A stretch of DNA of 64,000 nucleotides from an uncultured Collinsella sp. (GTDB lineage: Bacteria; Actinomycetota; Coriobacteriia; Coriobacteriales; Coriobacteriaceae), in assembly GCA_902492755.1 (NCBI GenBank), contig CABUNB010000001.1, positions 1-64,000 on the forward strand. Direction: 5' to 3'. The position numbers and the translations under genes were made by a program. The notes under the pieces are model-generated. The model worked only from the letters and a program-made list of their open reading frames with translations. It made no database searches and was not told where the DNA came from. Of this stretch, positions 33,299-41,355 are shown one piece after another. Within the stretch, counting starts at the first letter, position 1; each line of letters starts with the position of its first letter.

Positions 33299-33366
33299 AA
33301 ATACCATTTCTCCCATGTTGAGTTTTATATGTAACCATCGGCAAAGCGCGCGCCTTCACCGACCAA

Positions 33367-34206
33367 TTACCTTGTTTTCGATGCAATTCGATTGATATGC
33401 ATCATGAGATAGAGTCTTTCTTCGTCTACAAGTTCCTGGCCCGTAAGCCGACTGAGGACAGAAGCAATATCATCGGCACACATTGATGCAACTGGATATT
33501 CATCCTTGAGCGAGAGATACATCTTGCGGTTGTCGCTTACGATGCTTTCGCCTGAGTTCAACCTATTGAACAGGTACTGAAGATGGGTCGCGAATCTTGC
33601 GTAATCGAAACCTTCCCGATCAACCTGAATCCCAAGCCGCCTTTCAACGGCGATGGTTGATTCTTCGAGAACGCGATCGTAGACATCCGCGCCCAGCTCT
33701 TCAGTCGTTTCACATGAGTCTGAATCGGCCGTGTTGTTGATAAACGCCATGGCAATTCCAACCGCCTCATGGGCAGGTAGCCTAACGTTAAGCCGCTTTC
33801 TAATTATTCTGAGCGCATACTCGCCAATTTTAAATTCAACGGGATATTGTTGGCGAACATCAAACGACAAGGGCATGTGAACGATGATGCTTTGCTCTTT
33901 GCGCTTGATTGCATACGCGATATGGTCCGCAAGGATAAACGGCAGATTGGGGCTCACCTCGTAGGGCAGCAATCCTGTCGACATATCAATAACATCCGAG
34001 GTGAGTTCGAGAAGTTCATCGGAGACCTCATCGACAAGAGCGACATAGCGGGAGCTAACGTTATAAAACGTTCGTTGAATCTCCGAGAGTGGCACTTCAT
34101 CGCCAACATTCTTAAACCCTAGGCCGCGCCCGAATGCGACTAGTTGCCTGCCGTTTCCATCGACGCAGAGGACAGCGCTGGTATTAATTCGTTTAACGAT
34201 TTCCAT
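33367..34206 (-). CDS. BglG/LicT-family transcriptional antiterminator
   Basis: A 279-aa RNA-binding antiterminator: CAT domain at residues 1-55 (MEIVKRINTSAVLC), then PRD1 and PRD2. When active it binds a RAT site in the leader and prevents terminator formation. PRD1 retains the first His (LADHIAYAIKR), but the second conserved His (usually FIALHL) is replaced in GIAMAFINN; PRD2 keeps both (FATHLQYLF, LYLMMHINRI). This may change how the PTS controls it. ATG 34206 follows a G-rich RBS. It is preceded by its own attenuator and followed by the PTS gene. Confidence 0.92.
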   Translation of the reverse strand: MEIVKRINTSAVLCVDGNGRQLVAFGRGLGFKNVGDEVPLSEIQRTFYNVSSRYVALVDEVSDELLELTSDVIDMSTGLLPYEVSPNLPFILADHIAYAIKRKEQSIIVHMPLSFDVRQQYPVEFKIGEYALRIIRKRLNVRLPAHEAVGIAMAFINNTADSDSCETTEELGADVYDRVLEESTIAVERRLGIQVDREGFDYARFATHLQYLFNRLNSGESIVSDNRKMYLSLKDEYPVASMCADDIASVLSRLTGQELVDEERLYLMMHINRIASKTR

Positions 34207-34215
34207 GTGTCCCCC

Positions 34216-34286
34216 CCTAAACAAAACAAGGCTCCCGAAGCAGAATCCGACAATCAATGTCGACAGATGCTGCTTCAGGAGCCTTG
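34216..34286 (-). terminator. Leader terminator of the antiterminator operon
   Basis: On the transcript, CAAGGCTCCTGAAGCAG and CTGCTTCGGGAGCCTTG pair over 17 bp with one mismatch and are followed by TTTTGTTT. It lies just before the antiterminator gene and is the expected target of its own product. Confidence 0.85.
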
Positions 34287-34310
34287 CCTGAATATCACTC
34301 TGTGAGGTAG
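34279..34310 (-). promoter_or_regulatory. Probable RAT (ribonucleic antiterminator) site
   Basis: On the minus strand, AGTGATATTCAGGCAAGGCT resembles the 3' part of RAT sites of BglG/SacY-type systems (ACTGAT...GCAGGCAAGACC) and overlaps the 5' arm of the terminator stem, as the mechanism requires. Confidence 0.6.
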
Positions 34311-34406
34311 TTTACGCGAAACACCGTTGATGACCTCGAATAAACACTTCTAAACAGTTAAACGGTCGATATCTCCGCGTGAACGGTCAGATGCAGTAAA
34401 TGAGCC

Positions 34407-34895
34407 TTATGCCTGCTGGTAGTACAGGTGCTTCTCGTCGATATCGGCCAGGTCGCGGTCGAGGTAGCGGCGCGCGAGCCAGTTGGCCATGGGAAGGTTC
34501 TGGTCCAGGTAGTTGCCGCACTCCTCGGGAGCGGCGCCGGGGACATCGCCCTCGAAATCACGCACGAACGCGAACAGCTCGCGCACGAGCGGCAGAATCT
34601 CCTCGCTCGTCACCTCGCCAAACACGACCAGGTAAAAGCCCGTGCGGCAGCCCATGGGGCCAAAGTAGACGATACGGCTCGACCACTCGGCGTGATTGCG
34701 AAGGAACGTCGCGCCCAGGTGCTCGATGGTGTGGCACTCGGCCGTGTTCATGACCGGCTCTTTGTTGGGCGTGGTCAAGCGCAGGTCAAAGGTGGTGACG
34801 GCGGCACCGGTCGCCGGGTCGCGGTCGATGCGGCTCACATACACGCCGGGCTCGAGTAGCAGGTGATCAACGGAAAAGCTAGCGATACGCTCCAT
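34407..34895 (-). CDS. luxS: S-ribosylhomocysteine lyase
   Basis: A 162-aa metalloenzyme that splits S-ribosylhomocysteine into homocysteine and the AI-2 precursor DPD in the activated methyl cycle. The metal-binding HTIEH (residues 55-59) and the later Cys in PEECGNY are present, as is the catalytic Cys in GPMGCRTGFY. Length is typical. AAGGAG lies 7 nt before the ATG. Upstream is a 16-bp perfect hairpin of unknown role; no SAM or SAH riboswitch is evident. Confidence 0.95.
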   Translation of the reverse strand: MERIASFSVDHLLLEPGVYVSRIDRDPATGAAVTTFDLRLTTPNKEPVMNTAECHTIEHLGATFLRNHAEWSSRIVYFGPMGCRTGFYLVVFGEVTSEEILPLVRELFAFVRDFEGDVPGAAPEECGNYLDQNLPMANWLARRYLDRDLADIDEKHLYYQQA

Positions 34896-34915
34896 GGCGG
34901 CTCTCCTTGGTAGTC

Positions 34916-34993
34916 AATTTGGGACGGGGCTCTTTTAACTGGTCCTTATGGTTATAACCAATCATACCAGTCAAAAAAGCCCCGTCCCAAATT
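34916..34993. repeat. Hairpin with 16-bp arms before luxS
   Basis: AATTTGGGACGGGGCT pairs perfectly with AGCCCCGTCCCAAATT. An inner ACTGG/CCAGT pair and a TGGTTATAACCA palindrome lie inside. It is in the luxS leader, with T/A runs inside the stem but no U tail. Confidence 0.7.
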
Positions 34994-35000
34994 AGCTACC

Positions 35001-35037
35001 TGGGACGAGGATCGATGATTATTTGATCCCCGTCCCA
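35001..35037 (-). terminator. Terminator of the isomerase-transketolase-kinase operon
   Basis: TGGGACGAGGATC pairs with GATCCCCGTCCCA (one mismatch), 11 bp after the kinase stop codon. Its arm GGGACGGGG is shared with the neighbouring hairpin. Confidence 0.6.
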
Positions 35038-35048
35038 GAAAAATCATT

Positions 35049-36539
35049 TTAGGCCGTATAAGAGATTGTGGCCGCAACCGCGTGGCGCCAGCCGGCGATC
35101 TTTTTGGCTCGCTCGTCGGCAGGCATCGAAGGCTCCACGATGCCGCGGGCGCCGTAGACGTCGACCACGTCGCGCGCGTACATGCCGAGCGCAATGCCGC
35201 AGGCCCAGGCCGCGCCCAGGCCGCTCATCTCGTCGTTACTCGCGATGCGAATGGGCGAACCTACCAAATCGCTCTCAAACTGCATCAGGTAGGCATCGCG
35301 CGTAGGGCCGCCGTCAACGCGCAGCTCGGCCAGTGCAGCGCCCGAATCCTCAACCATCGCATCGATCACATCGAAGATCTGATACGCAATCGACTCGTCG
35401 GCAGCCTTCACAAACTCCGCGCGGCCCGTGGTGCGCGTCATGCCAAAGACGCAGCCCTCGGCGTCGCTCGCCCAGTGCGGCGCGCCCAAGCCAGTGAATG
35501 CCGGCACAAAGTACACGTGGCTCGCCGGGTTGGCGGCGTAGCACAGGTCGGTGACTTCCTCGGGGTTGTTGATGAGCTCCAGGTCGTCGCGCAGCCAGGT
35601 CTTGACAGCGCCGGCGTAGCTCACGTTGCCCTCAAGCACGTACTCGGTCACGCCGTCCATGCGCCACGCGAGCGAGCTCGAAAGCCCATGTGAGCTGGCG
35701 ACAAACTCGTCGCCCACGTTCATCATGACCGAGCTGCCGGTGCCGTACGTGGCCTTAGCCATGCCGCGGCTGTGGCAGCCCTGTGCAAACAGCGCCGCGT
35801 GGCTATCGCCGAGCACGCCGTGAATGGGCACCGGTGCGGGCAAAAAGCCACCCAGATCGGTCATGCCAAACAGGCCGTCCGAATCGGTCACCTGCGGCAG
35901 GCATGCCGCGTCGATGCTGAAGGCCTCGCAGACCGGCTCGCTCCAGCAGCCGCGGCGCAGGTCGAAGAGCTGCGTGCGGCTGGCGTTGGACCAGTCGCAG
36001 CGGAACTCGGCGCCGCCCGTGAGCGTCCAGACCACCCAGGCGTCAATCGTGCCCAGGCACAGCTCGCCCGCCGCAGCAGCCTCGGCTGCCGCCGGCACGT
36101 TTGCGAGAATCCAGGCCATCTTGCCCGCCGGATAGTAGGGCGAGAGCACCAAGCCCGTCGTATCGCGCACCAGCTCGGCCACGCCCTCGCGCGCGGCCAG
36201 CTCGTCGCACAGCTCGCGGGCGCGGGCGCACTGCCACACCACGGCGTCGCACAGCGGCTCGCCCGTTGTGCGGTTCCAGGCAACGGTGGTCTCGCGCTGG
36301 TTGGAGATGCCGATGCCGGCGACGTCGGCCGGGTCGACCCCGGTCTCCTCCACCACGGCACGCGCCACGGCCAGGACGTTGGCCGCAATCTCGGCCGGAT
36401 CATGGCTCACCCAGCCGGCCTCGTTGATGATCTGGCGATGCGAGCGGTCGGCACGATGGATCAGATGGCCGCCCTCGTCCACCAGCAGCGCCTTGGTGCC
36501 CTGCGTAGACTGATCGATTCCGATGATGTATTTGCTCAT
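35049..36539 (-). CDS. FGGY-family sugar kinase, probable D-apulose kinase
   Basis: A 496-aa kinase of the FGGY family, closest in layout to glycerol kinase but with changes in the substrate pocket. The phosphate loop is GIDQSTQGTKALL instead of the GlpK-type DQGTTSSR. QRETT (81-85) and the Trp near 102 are kept, but the glycerol-binding Gln after the catalytic Asp is Ser (GDSHAALF, 244-251). It is the last gene of an operon with an isomerase and a split transketolase; in the described D-apiose pathway an apulose kinase of this family acts between them. It is separated from the transketolase gene by a long hairpin element. Confidence 0.8.
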   Translation of the reverse strand: MSKYIIGIDQSTQGTKALLVDEGGHLIHRADRSHRQIINEAGWVSHDPAEIAANVLAVARAVVEETGVDPADVAGIGISNQRETTVAWNRTTGEPLCDAVVWQCARARELCDELAAREGVAELVRDTTGLVLSPYYPAGKMAWILANVPAAAEAAAAGELCLGTIDAWVVWTLTGGAEFRCDWSNASRTQLFDLRRGCWSEPVCEAFSIDAACLPQVTDSDGLFGMTDLGGFLPAPVPIHGVLGDSHAALFAQGCHSRGMAKATYGTGSSVMMNVGDEFVASSHGLSSSLAWRMDGVTEYVLEGNVSYAGAVKTWLRDDLELINNPEEVTDLCYAANPASHVYFVPAFTGLGAPHWASDAEGCVFGMTRTTGRAEFVKAADESIAYQIFDVIDAMVEDSGAALAELRVDGGPTRDAYLMQFESDLVGSPIRIASNDEMSGLGAAWACGIALGMYARDVVDVYGARGIVEPSMPADERAKKIAGWRHAVAATISYTA

Positions 36540-36596
36540 GTACTCTCCTATCTCCTCCGCCGACTCGAAAACTAAAACCCGGCGGACAAGGAGCGA

Positions 36597-36697
36597 GCGG
36601 CCACCAAGTGCCGCAGATTGCCGTGAAAGAGGAGCGCCGCGTACTTTGTGTACGCAAGCGACGGTTTGAACGGCAAGGTGCGGTGCTTGGCGGCCGC
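36597..36697. repeat. Long three-helix intergenic hairpin element (copy 2)
   Basis: The outer arms 36597-36624 and 36670-36697 pair over about 28 bp. They are interrupted at the same internal loop as the element at 56-154: CAGATTGCC opposite CAAGGTGC, here on exchanged strands. TGAAA and TTGAA lie on the two sides of an inner stem (GCGTAC TTTGT GTACGC). It lies inside an operon, between the transketolase and kinase genes, in a 174-bp gap. Confidence 0.7.
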
Positions 36698-36713
36698 GCA
36701 GCGTCAGTTTCTA

Positions 36714-37652
36714 CTAGTTGCCGAGGAACTCGGCAACGGTCTTGGCGATTCCGGTGCCCGTAAGTCCGTAGTGCGCGAAGACCTCGGGCGAGGTGCCGGT
36801 GATGACCGGCGCGTCGGGCAGGCTCAGGCACTTGACCGGACGCGGGCAATGCTCGCCCACGACCTGCGCGACCATAGAACCAAGGCCACCGAAGGGGCTG
36901 TGCTCCTCGACGGTCACGACGGCGCGCGTGGCACCGGCGGCCTCGATCACGGCCTCGGCGTCGAGCGGCTTGACGCAGTACATGTCGAGCACCGTTGCCG
37001 AGATTCCCTGCTCGGCCAGCAGATCGGCGGCGTCCACGGCGTGGCGGACCATCTCGCCGGTGGCGACGAGCGTCACATCGGTGCCGCGACGCACCCAGGT
37101 GGCGCGATCCATCTGGAACGGACACTCGTCCTCGGTGTACACGTCCTCGACCGGGTTGCGCCCCACGCGGATGTAGGCCGGCTTGTTGTCGGCTACCAGG
37201 GCGCGCACGAGCTCGGCGGTCTGGAAGCGGTCGCTCGGCAGATACACGCGCATGTTGGGAATCGCGCTCATAGCGGCGATATCCTGCGCAGAATGGTGGC
37301 TCATACCCAGGGCGCCATAGGACACGCCGCCCGAGATGCCGATGAGCTTGACGTTGGTGTTGGAGTACGAAACGTCGACCTTGCACTGCTCATACGAACG
37401 CGTGGTCACAAAGGACGCGGGCGAGGCAGCCCAGGCCTTCTTGCCGCACGAAGCCATGCCGGCGGCGATGCTCACCAGGTCCTGCTCGGCAATGCCGACC
37501 TCGATGGACTGCTGGGGATACTGGTCGAAGAACGGCGTGAGCGACGCGGAGCCGCGGGAGTCGGAGCACAGGACAACGATGTCCCTATCGGTTGCGGCGG
37601 CCTCGAGCAGCGTGTCGCAGATAACCTTGCGGTTGGCGATCTTGTTAGCCAT
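36714..37652 (-). CDS. Transketolase, C-terminal subunit
   Basis: A 312-aa subunit holding the pyrimidine-binding and C-terminal domains of a split transketolase. EVGIAEQDLV contains the catalytic Glu that activates thiamine diphosphate; GGVSYGALGMSHHSAQD and VTVEEHSPFGG are typical. It pairs with the N-terminal subunit encoded immediately upstream, with an 8-nt overlap, so subunits are made together. Context with a sugar isomerase and an FGGY kinase suggests an apulose-4-phosphate transketolase and not a housekeeping enzyme. ATG 37652 is preferred over an in-frame ATG at 37697. Confidence 0.9.
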   Translation of the reverse strand: MANKIANRKVICDTLLEAAATDRDIVVLCSDSRGSASLTPFFDQYPQQSIEVGIAEQDLVSIAAGMASCGKKAWAASPASFVTTRSYEQCKVDVSYSNTNVKLIGISGGVSYGALGMSHHSAQDIAAMSAIPNMRVYLPSDRFQTAELVRALVADNKPAYIRVGRNPVEDVYTEDECPFQMDRATWVRRGTDVTLVATGEMVRHAVDAADLLAEQGISATVLDMYCVKPLDAEAVIEAAGATRAVVTVEEHSPFGGLGSMVAQVVGEHCPRPVKCLSLPDAPVITGTSPEVFAHYGLTGTGIAKTVAEFLGN

Positions 37653-38481
37653 TGATGGCCTCCTTGTGGGCAGCGAAATCGGCGATGATCTGGGCATATT
37701 CCTCGTCGTTGGGCAGGTGGTGATGCCAGCTGGCCTTGTCCTCCATAACCGGCGAGCCGTAGCCCTTCACCGTGTTGAGGATGATGACCGTGGGCTTGCC
37801 CTTGGTCTCGGCGGCAAGCGTCAGCGCGGCGTCGATGGCCTGGACGTCGTTGCCCGGAATGGACAGCACGTTCCAACCGAAGGCGGCCCAGCGCTCCTCC
37901 TGCGAATCCTGCTTCATGACGTCCTCGGTGCTGCCGCTGATCTGCAGGCGGTTGCGGTCCACGAGCGCGCACAGGTTATCGAGCTGGTAGTTGCCTCCGC
38001 TCATGGCGCCCTCCCAGACCGAGCCCTCGGCAAGCTCGCCGTCGCCCATGATGGTGTAGACGCGGTAGTCGCGACCGTCCATCTTGCCGGCGAGCGCCAT
38101 TCCCACCGCCACGGGCAGGCCGTGACCGAGCGAACCCGAGTTCATCTCGATGCCCTTGAGCTTGTTGTTGGGGTGGCCGATGTAGGGGCTGCCGAACTTG
38201 GAGAAGCGGGCCTTGACGTCGTCGAGATCCAGATAGCCCTCGTGGCACAGCACCGCGTAGTAGGCCTCCATGGCGTGGCCCTTGGAGAGCACGAAGCGGT
38301 CGCGGTTGGGATCGTCGACGGTCTCGGGCGAAATGTTCAGATGGTTGGCGTAGAGGGTCATGAGCGCGTCGATCACCGACATGTCGCCGCCGATGTGGCC
38401 GCCGGCGCCGGCCATGATGATGTCGACGCAATCGCGGCGGAGGTCCCAGCGCAGGGACTCAAGCTCTTCGATAGTTGCCAT
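37645..38481 (-). CDS. Transketolase, N-terminal (ThDP-binding) subunit
   Basis: A 278-aa subunit with the thiamine-diphosphate/Mg2+ site GDGELAEGSVWEGAM (residues 146-160, ending near NRLQISG), and the His-rich start of transketolases (AGGHIGGDMS; SKGHAMEAYY). Split transketolases of this size work as heterotetramers with the C-terminal subunit encoded next. GGAGAG precedes the ATG, which lies 2 nt after the isomerase stop codon. Likely function in this operon: transfer of a two-carbon unit from a branched ketose phosphate, giving dihydroxyacetone phosphate. Confidence 0.9.
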   Translation of the reverse strand: MATIEELESLRWDLRRDCVDIIMAGAGGHIGGDMSVIDALMTLYANHLNISPETVDDPNRDRFVLSKGHAMEAYYAVLCHEGYLDLDDVKARFSKFGSPYIGHPNNKLKGIEMNSGSLGHGLPVAVGMALAGKMDGRDYRVYTIMGDGELAEGSVWEGAMSGGNYQLDNLCALVDRNRLQISGSTEDVMKQDSQEERWAAFGWNVLSIPGNDVQAIDAALTLAAETKGKPTVIILNTVKGYGSPVMEDKASWHHHLPNDEEYAQIIADFAAHKEAING

Positions 38482-38483
38482 TT

Positions 38484-39884
38484 CTACTCTCCTCGCAGGT
38501 AGGCTTTGACGTCTTCTTCGATGGGGTCATATAGGTCGGGCTGGATGCCAATGTATTTACAGGCCTCGTAGAGCACCGGCACCACGTTGGCGTGGATGGC
38601 CACGCAGTGGTGGATGTAGGGGCCCTCGACGATCTTGGCCTCGAGGCGCTTGAGGTTCTCGACCTCGACCCACAGGTAGGTGCCCATACCGGCAGGGCCG
38701 TCGATGCCGCGGGCATTGCCCAGCAGCAGCGAATACTCGCCGTTGTCGCCGTCAAAGCGGGCAAGGGTGAGGTCGCCGTGCTTGGCCTCGGCCGTCAGCG
38801 CGCCGGGGTGATCGAAGGCCAGCGGGTAGGTGAGCTTGGGCTTGACGGCCGCGCAGCTGCAGGGCCAAGGGCCGCAGTGCTGCAGCAGCTCGCCGTTCTC
38901 GTTGTCGGGATGACGAACCGTCCAGTCGGCGAACATGCCACGGTGACGACCCAGATCGGCGGCCTCGACCATCAGCGCGGTGATAGCGCCGTGGATGTCG
39001 GTCTCGCAGACGACGGGGATGCCCATCTCGTTGAGAATGGCGTTGGCGGCGCAGGGCATAATGCCCAGCTCGTCCTGCAGGGCGTTCCAGCACTGGATGG
39101 CGCCGGCGTTGCAGCCGTACTTCTCGACCAGGCGCTTCATGGCGATGGCGAGTCCAGCGACCGCGGGGACCTTGTCCTCGGGGATGCAGATCTCAAAGCT
39201 GTCGGCGATGTGGGCGAGCATGGCGGACATGGCCTGCTCGTCGGCCTGAGCGTCACGCACAGCCTGGACAAGCTCGGTCATGGGGATGGGCGAAAGCTGG
39301 ATGTTGAACTTCTCGAGCAGCTCGCCCTCGTTACACATGGTCGACCAGAAGTCGAACGGACGGGTGGCCATCTGCAGGATGCGGGTGTGCTTGAAGGTCT
39401 TGACGACGTTGCACACGGCCAGGAAGTCCCAGACGCCGCGCTCGAACTCGGGATCGGTCAGGCGGCAGTTGGTCATGTAGGTGAAGGGTACCTGGAAGCG
39501 GCGCAGGACCTTGCCGGTCGCGAACAGGCCGCACTGGCTGTCGCGCAGGCGGGTGCCGTCGGGCTCGGGGCGCTCGTCGCGCGGGCCCCACAGCAGCACG
39601 GGCAGGCCGAGCTCGCGGGCAAGGCGGGCGCAGACGTACTCGGTACCAAAGTTGGCGTGGCACAGCATGATGCCGTCGACGCCCTCGGCGCGGAACTTCT
39701 TGACGATAGGCTCGATATGGCTGTCGTCGAACAGCAGGCCCTCGTCGTTGATGTCGTCGATATCCACGATGTCGACGCCGATCTCGCGCAGGCGGTCAGC
39801 CGTCAGGCCGCGGTACTTGATCGCGTCCGGCGCGCTAAAGATACTGCGGCGCGTAGGCACAAAACCGAGCTTGATCTTATCCAT
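38484..39884 (-). CDS. L-fucose/L-arabinose isomerase-family protein, probable D-apiose isomerase
   Basis: A 466-aa cytoplasmic aldose-ketose isomerase of the fucose/arabinose isomerase superfamily. The N-terminal Rossmann-like part (KLGFVPTRRSIF) is followed by the catalytic domain with candidate metal ligands in CETDIHGAI (Glu and Asp) and in the late IHHCVAIH segment. It is the first gene of an operon with a split transketolase and FGGY kinase, and no fucose aldolase is present. That combination matches the published transketolase route for D-apiose (isomerase, kinase, two-subunit transketolase). Substrate assignment is inference. GGGGAGG precedes the ATG; operators lie upstream. Confidence 0.8.
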   Translation of the reverse strand: MDKIKLGFVPTRRSIFSAPDAIKYRGLTADRLREIGVDIVDIDDINDEGLLFDDSHIEPIVKKFRAEGVDGIMLCHANFGTEYVCARLARELGLPVLLWGPRDERPEPDGTRLRDSQCGLFATGKVLRRFQVPFTYMTNCRLTDPEFERGVWDFLAVCNVVKTFKHTRILQMATRPFDFWSTMCNEGELLEKFNIQLSPIPMTELVQAVRDAQADEQAMSAMLAHIADSFEICIPEDKVPAVAGLAIAMKRLVEKYGCNAGAIQCWNALQDELGIMPCAANAILNEMGIPVVCETDIHGAITALMVEAADLGRHRGMFADWTVRHPDNENGELLQHCGPWPCSCAAVKPKLTYPLAFDHPGALTAEAKHGDLTLARFDGDNGEYSLLLGNARGIDGPAGMGTYLWVEVENLKRLEAKIVEGPYIHHCVAIHANVVPVLYEACKYIGIQPDLYDPIEEDVKAYLRGE

Positions 39885-39910
39885 GTACGTCCTCCCCTAG
39901 TCACATGTTC

Positions 39911-39947
39911 AGTAAACAGACGCATGTTTCGTTTTGTTCTGTTTACT
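39911..39947. promoter_or_regulatory. Operator region of the isomerase operon
   Basis: AGTAAACAG and CTGTTTACT are perfect inverted half-sites separated by 19 bp. More GTTTAG/GTAAAC half-sites run to about 40030. They match the sites near 14.2-14.5 kb. No gene is seen in 39885-40141. Confidence 0.6.
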
Positions 39948-40050
39948 AAATGTTTTACTCTTTTGTTTAGTAGTTTAACGCGAAAGTCCCGTAAACGGTA
40001 GAGAAATCAGCCTAAACGGTATGTAAACAATCTGAACATACAAGGGAAAC

Positions 40051-40079
40051 AAAAAGAGGACCCCGAAGGATCCTCTTCT
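40051..40079 (-). terminator. Rho-independent terminator of the LacI gene
   Basis: On the minus strand AAGAGGATCC...GGTCCTCTT forms the stem (AAGAGGA/TCCTCTT plus inner pairs) followed by TTTTTGTTT. It isolates the regulator gene from the isomerase operon. Confidence 0.8.
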
Positions 40080-40141
40080 GAATGACGCTATGTTTACTGC
40101 CCTAGTGTGCTTTGGCACGCCGCAGACGATGCCGCCTTCGC

Positions 40142-41152
40142 CTAGATTTCACGCACGCTTTGACGCTCGACAAAATAGGTCGACACGGCCGTTTTGCAGG
40201 TATAGCTCTTGGGATTGCGGATGTTGCCCACCAGGCGGCGTACCGCGATCTCGCCCACCTCGTGCTTGGGAACGTGCACCGTGGTGAGCGGCGGGTTGGA
40301 GAAGGCGCCCAGAGATAGGTCGTCAAAGCCGATGATCGAAACATCCTCGGGCACGCGAATACCGTGCTCGTTGAACGCGCGCATGGCGCCTACGGCGAGC
40401 ACGTCGTTCTCGGCAAAGAAAGCCGTCGGCAGGTTGTCGCGTGAGACGCTGTCGAGCCACGTGCCCATGTCGCGATAGGCGCCCTCGAGCGTGGTGCCCA
40501 GCGTGACGCGCCATGTCGGGTTAGCCTCAAGGCCCGCGTCCTCGAGCGCTTGGCGATAGCCGCGCTCGCGATCCTTAAAGTTGCGAATGCGAAGGTCGCC
40601 TGCCAGATAGCCGATTTGCTTGTGACCTTTCTCGATTAGGTAGTCCACGGCACGCAGCACCGAATCGGTGTTGGCAATGACTACGGCATCGAAGTACTGA
40701 CGATCGCTCCAGCCATCGAGCACGATCAAGTGGGCGGCAGCGTTGGCAAACAAGGCGTAGTCTTCCTCACCCAGCTCGGTGCCCATCAGCACGATAGCGG
40801 CGGACGGATCGGCAATCAGGCCCTCGACCTGCGGACGCACGGCGTCCAAGTCGCTAAAGTCGAGCGAGACAAAGCTCGTGCTCATACCGTGACGGCGCGC
40901 CTGGCGCTCCACGCCCTCAATGACCGCAGGATGGAAGGTGCTCTCGTCCAGAATGGCGCCCGTCTTGCGCGCAAGCACGAACTGAATGCTCTCGAGCTGC
41001 GTCGACTGCTGATAGCCCAGCGACTGTGCGCACTCCAGGATGACCTTGGCGGTCTCCTCGCTCACGCTGCGCTTGCGGTTGAGCGCGTTGGACACGGTCG
41101 CAGGCGAAAAACCGGTGATGCGGCTGATCTCGCGAACACTTGCTTTGGCCAT
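40142..41152 (-). CDS. LacI-family transcriptional regulator
   Basis: A 336-aa repressor: N-terminal helix-turn-helix MAKASVREISRITGFSPATV with the hinge helix region, then a periplasmic-binding-protein-like effector domain (FAENDVLAVGAMRAFNEHG, VSIIGFDDLSLG near the C-terminus). It should bind palindromic DNA and release on a sugar. The GTAAAC/GTTTAC sites upstream of the adjacent isomerase operon and its own gene are likely targets; similar sites occur near 14 kb. AGGGGG precedes ATG 41152; a longer frame to 41233 has no family match. Confidence 0.92.
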   Translation of the reverse strand: MAKASVREISRITGFSPATVSNALNRKRSVSEETAKVILECAQSLGYQQSTQLESIQFVLARKTGAILDESTFHPAVIEGVERQARRHGMSTSFVSLDFSDLDAVRPQVEGLIADPSAAIVLMGTELGEEDYALFANAAAHLIVLDGWSDRQYFDAVVIANTDSVLRAVDYLIEKGHKQIGYLAGDLRIRNFKDRERGYRQALEDAGLEANPTWRVTLGTTLEGAYRDMGTWLDSVSRDNLPTAFFAENDVLAVGAMRAFNEHGIRVPEDVSIIGFDDLSLGAFSNPPLTTVHVPKHEVGEIAVRRLVGNIRNPKSYTCKTAVSTYFVERQSVREI

Positions 41153-41355
41153 TGTTCCCCCTAGCAACGGTCGTGGCGGAGCATCGTGGCCTGACCGCCC
41201 CGTGACTCGACAACTAAACGACCGCAAATTCAATCTAAACAGAATAGTAAATGTTTAATAGCTAGTTTAGCCTGTTGTCAAGCGAAGCGACGCGACTATT
41301 CCCCCAACGGGCGTATTTACTCGGTAGCTAATCTGGAACGGGGCGCAGAAACCGT
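41153..41355. promoter_or_regulatory. LacI gene promoter region with half-sites
   Basis: Within this gap, CTAAACAGAATAGTAAATG and GTTTAATAGCTAGTTTAG (about 41234-41270) carry the same TAAAC/GTTTA half-sites as the other operators, which suggests autoregulation. No gene is seen. Confidence 0.45.

Noticed and set aside
35049..36539. Glycerol kinase (glpK) as the name of the FGGY kinase
   Set aside because: The phosphate loop differs and the glycerol-binding Gln is Ser; operon context has no glycerol genes.
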